In this document: positions 6,055 through 7,896 of the stretch, in pieces
Layout: each line of letters starts with the position of its first letter
Position numbering within the stretch: the stretch's first letter is position 1
NCBI GenBank assembly: GCA_021772845.1
Contig: JAJFLF010000166.1
Location: forward strand, 1-7,896
Reading direction: 5' to 3'
DNA: 7,896 nt
Source of the DNA: Mariprofundus sp.
Lineage (GTDB): Bacteria > Pseudomonadota > Zetaproteobacteria > Mariprofundales > Mariprofundaceae
Program-made: the position numbers and the translations under genes
Notes under the pieces: model-generated
The model's database searches: none
Told to the model about the DNA's origin: nothing
The model's input: only the letters and a program-made list of their open reading frames with translations

Positions 6055-6834
6055 TTGAAGATAATTTCGGTTGAACATATGGATAGAGGCTTGGCGTATG
6101 CCGAGAGCTGTTTTGAAACCTTTCGGGTTATTGATGGCGCGATTTTCGACTGGGCAGGGCACTGGCGGCGCTTGCAAGGTGGCCTTGCCGAGTTCGGCTT
6201 GCACCTACCGCTCGGGCAGGATGAAGAGATACTTTTTGCCTGCCTGCGTGAGGCAGCAAAGCGAGGTTCTGATGTGCTGGTGCGCTTGACGGTTTCCGGC
6301 GGTCAGGCGAATTGGGGGCTGACGGCAAGGGCTGAGGAGCCAGCAGTGTATATTCAGTGTATGCTCTATTCAGCCAATAGCAGTCCCGGTTTTCTCAGGC
6401 TTCGGGCCGGGCCATTCCCGTTAAAACAGAAGTCTGCCAAATTTACTTCTGATTATGCCGAAACGCTGCGTGCTCTGAAGGGGGCTGCCGATACCAATGT
6501 TCTGTTTGAAAAGGATGGGCTGTTATTGGCCACGGCCACTGCAAATATACTGCTGTATCGTAATGGTCACTGGTATACACCAAGTGCGGAAGCGGGTGTG
6601 TTGCCGGGCAGGGTGAGGGAGCTTCTGATTAAAAACACCTTGGTTATTGAACAGTCTTGTCCGGTCTCATGGCTTACAGATTGCGAAGCGGCAGCAGTTT
6701 GTAATAGCGGTCTGTTTATTCGGCCAATCGCTTATATTGCTGATGTTGAAAGGCTGGAAGCAATGGATACAGATCATAAATCATTTCAACCGATTATGGA
6801 TATTTTACGGCAACAAGAGGGTGTGAAAATATGA
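6055..6834 (+). CDS. pabC: Aminodeoxychorismate lyase-like fold-type IV PLP enzyme (aminotransferase class IV)
   Basis: The 259-residue protein belongs to the class IV aminotransferase family. PabC turns 4-amino-4-deoxychorismate into 4-aminobenzoate and pyruvate for folate synthesis. Visible features are DRGLAYAESCFETFR (10-24), the HWRRL segment (36-40), the likely PLP lysine K129 (aligned with the lysine of the E. coli KHLNRLEQVL segment), TANILLY (162-168) and GVLPGRVREL (181-190). The glutamate that usually precedes the TxAN/SxSN segment and pairs with the PLP ring nitrogen is replaced by A159, which is unusual. The G-D-G near the N-terminus is also changed (A-E-S). The best start is TTG at 6055. 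The last bases overlap the mltG start by 4 bp (ATGA), which is translational coupling. pabC next to mltG is a common arrangement and supports the PabC name, but a D-amino acid or branched-chain aminotransferase relative cannot be excluded. Confidence 0.8.
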   Translation: MKIISVEHMDRGLAYAESCFETFRVIDGAIFDWAGHWRRLQGGLAEFGLHLPLGQDEEILFACLREAAKRGSDVLVRLTVSGGQANWGLTARAEEPAVYIQCMLYSANSSPGFLRLRAGPFPLKQKSAKFTSDYAETLRALKGAADTNVLFEKDGLLLATATANILLYRNGHWYTPSAEAGVLPGRVRELLIKNTLVIEQSCPVSWLTDCEAAAVCNSGLFIRPIAYIADVERLEAMDTDHKSFQPIMDILRQQEGVKI

Positions 6835-7820
6835 GAAAAATAGTACTTCGTCTGTTTGCAGCAGCAGTGTTTGTGATGCTTGCGGGATCTGGCTGGATCT
6901 ATTTGCAATGGCAAGAAGAACATGCGCCGCTAAGGCCTGCGGAGGTGGTTGTTCCACATGGTGCTTCCACGATTAAAATAGCGCGCTTGTTAGAGCAGGA
7001 AAATGTAATTTCATCGCAGTATCTGTTTCGCCTGCTGGTTCGTCTTGAGGGGGTAGGTAATCATCTAAGTAGTGGTCTCTACCGTTTTGAAAAACCAACC
7101 AATATGGTGGCAGTGATTGATCGCTTACGGCGCGGGGATGTGATGCGTTTTCAGGTCACAGTGCCGGAAGGTCTGAGAACGGATGAAGTGATTACGCTGT
7201 TGGCAAAAAAGACGGGGACAAGTGAGAGTGATTGGCAGGCTGCATTGAAAAAGCTGATGCCGATTGAGGCGGAAGGGCGTCTGCTGCCCGAGACATATCA
7301 ATATAACAAGCCGTTGCGAATCGCTAGGATGTTAAAGTCGATGATTGATGCGCAGAACAGGGTGATGGCGGAGCTCTCCAGTAATGTGGTTGAACAACAG
7401 CGTTTACGTATTATGGCTTCTATTGTTGAGAAAGAGACACGCCTTGAGAAGGAGCGCCCTCTGGTGGCAGCCGTGATCCGTAACCGATTGGAAAAAAGGA
7501 TGCCGTTGCAGATGGATCCGACAGTGATTTATGGGATTTGGAAAACGACAGGTTCATTCTCAGGCAATATTCGTAAAAAAGATCTGAGTGCAGATACACC
7601 ATGGAATACCTATACAAACCGAGGTCTGCCGCCTACACCGATCGGGAATCCTGGAGCGGCATCATTGCGTGCTGCAGCGGCACCGGCTGATTCTTCTTTT
7701 CTATTCTTTGTAGCTGATGGTACGGGAGGGCATCAGTTTGCCACAAGCTTTGCCGACCATCAGGCCAATGTCAGGCGCTGGGTCAATATTGAAAGGAAAA
7801 ACAGCCGTGGCTCAAAGTGA
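6831..7820 (+). CDS. mltG: Endolytic murein transglycosylase MltG (YceG-like)
   Basis: The 329-residue inner-membrane enzyme cleaves nascent glycan strands in the periplasm and is thought to set peptidoglycan strand length by ending synthesis. An N-terminal membrane helix spans about residues 5-24. A LysM-like segment follows (VVVPHGASTIKIARLL, 39-54), then the YceG catalytic domain. LPETYQY (152-158) matches the family LPDTY motif, and ASIVEKET (196-203) carries the catalytic glutamate E200, equivalent to E218 of E. coli MltG. QMDPTVIYGI (227-236) and PPTPIGNPGAASL (267-279) are further family signatures. Its length is close to that of E. coli MltG (340 residues). The ATG overlaps the pabC stop by 4 bp, and an AGAGG site lies about 10 bases upstream. 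All expected motifs are intact, so it should be active. Confidence 0.95.
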   Translation: MRKIVLRLFAAAVFVMLAGSGWIYLQWQEEHAPLRPAEVVVPHGASTIKIARLLEQENVISSQYLFRLLVRLEGVGNHLSSGLYRFEKPTNMVAVIDRLRRGDVMRFQVTVPEGLRTDEVITLLAKKTGTSESDWQAALKKLMPIEAEGRLLPETYQYNKPLRIARMLKSMIDAQNRVMAELSSNVVEQQRLRIMASIVEKETRLEKERPLVAAVIRNRLEKRMPLQMDPTVIYGIWKTTGSFSGNIRKKDLSADTPWNTYTNRGLPPTPIGNPGAASLRAAAAPADSSFLFFVADGTGGHQFATSFADHQANVRRWVNIERKNSRGSK

Positions 7821-7896
7821 TCAAACGCTAATTATTGAGTTCATCATGTCTGCCCGGCAGCAGAATCGTTTTCAGGGTCTGTTGCAGGGTGAAGAT
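7807..7896 (+). CDS. Start of an unrecognised gene following mltG (cut by window edge)
   Basis: A frame opens at GTG 7807, overlaps the mltG stop by 14 bp and runs without stops to the window end (30 codons). It starts MAQSDQTLIIEFIMSARQQN and continues with a FQGLLQGED segment. A Shine-Dalgarno site (AAAGGA, 7792-7797) lies nine bases before the GTG. An internal ATG at 7846 is an alternative start. The overlap and the site suggest it belongs to the pabC-mltG operon. It lacks the N-terminal P-loop (GxDGxGKST) expected of thymidylate kinase, the gene that often follows mltG. I do not recognise the family from 30 residues. Confidence 0.55.
   Translation, partial: MAQSDQTLIIEFIMSARQQNRFQGLLQGED

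Noticed and set aside
1..7896. Mobile elements, CRISPR, tRNA, phage or defence genes
   Set aside because: No direct-repeat arrays, transposase motifs, tRNA-like folds or defence-type domains were seen. The window looks like ordinary core chromosome.

Overview
The window reads as chromosomal DNA from a free-living, flagellated Gram-negative bacterium, most likely a proteobacterium. The evidence is a MotA/PomA-type stator gene behind a sigma-54-like promoter, a HAMP-linked class III cyclase homologue, an RlmL-type rRNA methyltransferase, a biosynthetic two-ACT-domain threonine deaminase and a pabC-mltG gene pair. Base composition is close to balanced and looks even across the genes. I see no insertion sequences, tRNAs, rRNAs, CRISPR arrays or phage genes. 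A lineage near the Gamma- or Zetaproteobacteria would fit, but this cannot be settled from the window.

Layout. The left edge (1-97, minus) holds the first 32 codons of a flagellar stator gene. A 196-bp divergent gap (98-293) follows, with a sigma-54-like promoter facing left and a sigma-70-like promoter facing right. The rightward gene (294-1709) is a membrane-anchored HAMP/class III cyclase homologue with most catalytic positions replaced. A bidirectional terminator (1759-1792) separates it from a convergent 466-residue nitronate monooxygenase-family gene (1821-3221, minus) that carries an extra four-cysteine C-terminal segment. Divergent from that is a THUMP-containing RNA guanine-N2 methyltransferase (3345-4448, plus). 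It ends at a strong terminator whose T-tract overlaps the 3' end of the convergent ilvA (4502-6016, minus). Only 38 bp upstream of ilvA, in the opposite direction, begins a pabC-mltG operon (6055-7820, plus), whose next gene (from 7807, cut by the window edge) also overlaps its neighbour.

How the genes relate. No single pathway covers the window. pabC-mltG and the following ORF are translationally coupled (4-bp and 14-bp overlaps) and form an operon; the pabC-mltG pairing is common in bacteria, but the next gene does not begin like the thymidylate kinase that often follows. The stator gene and the degenerate cyclase share a regulatory gap, which hints at, but does not prove, a link between signalling and motility. 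The other genes are housekeeping or metabolic singletons.

The strongest leads are the catalytically degenerate cyclase next to the stator gene, the sigma-54-like promoter for the stator gene, the cysteine cluster in the nitronate monooxygenase homologue, and the loss of the conserved cofactor-binding glutamate in the PabC homologue. I found no clearly new multi-gene system.
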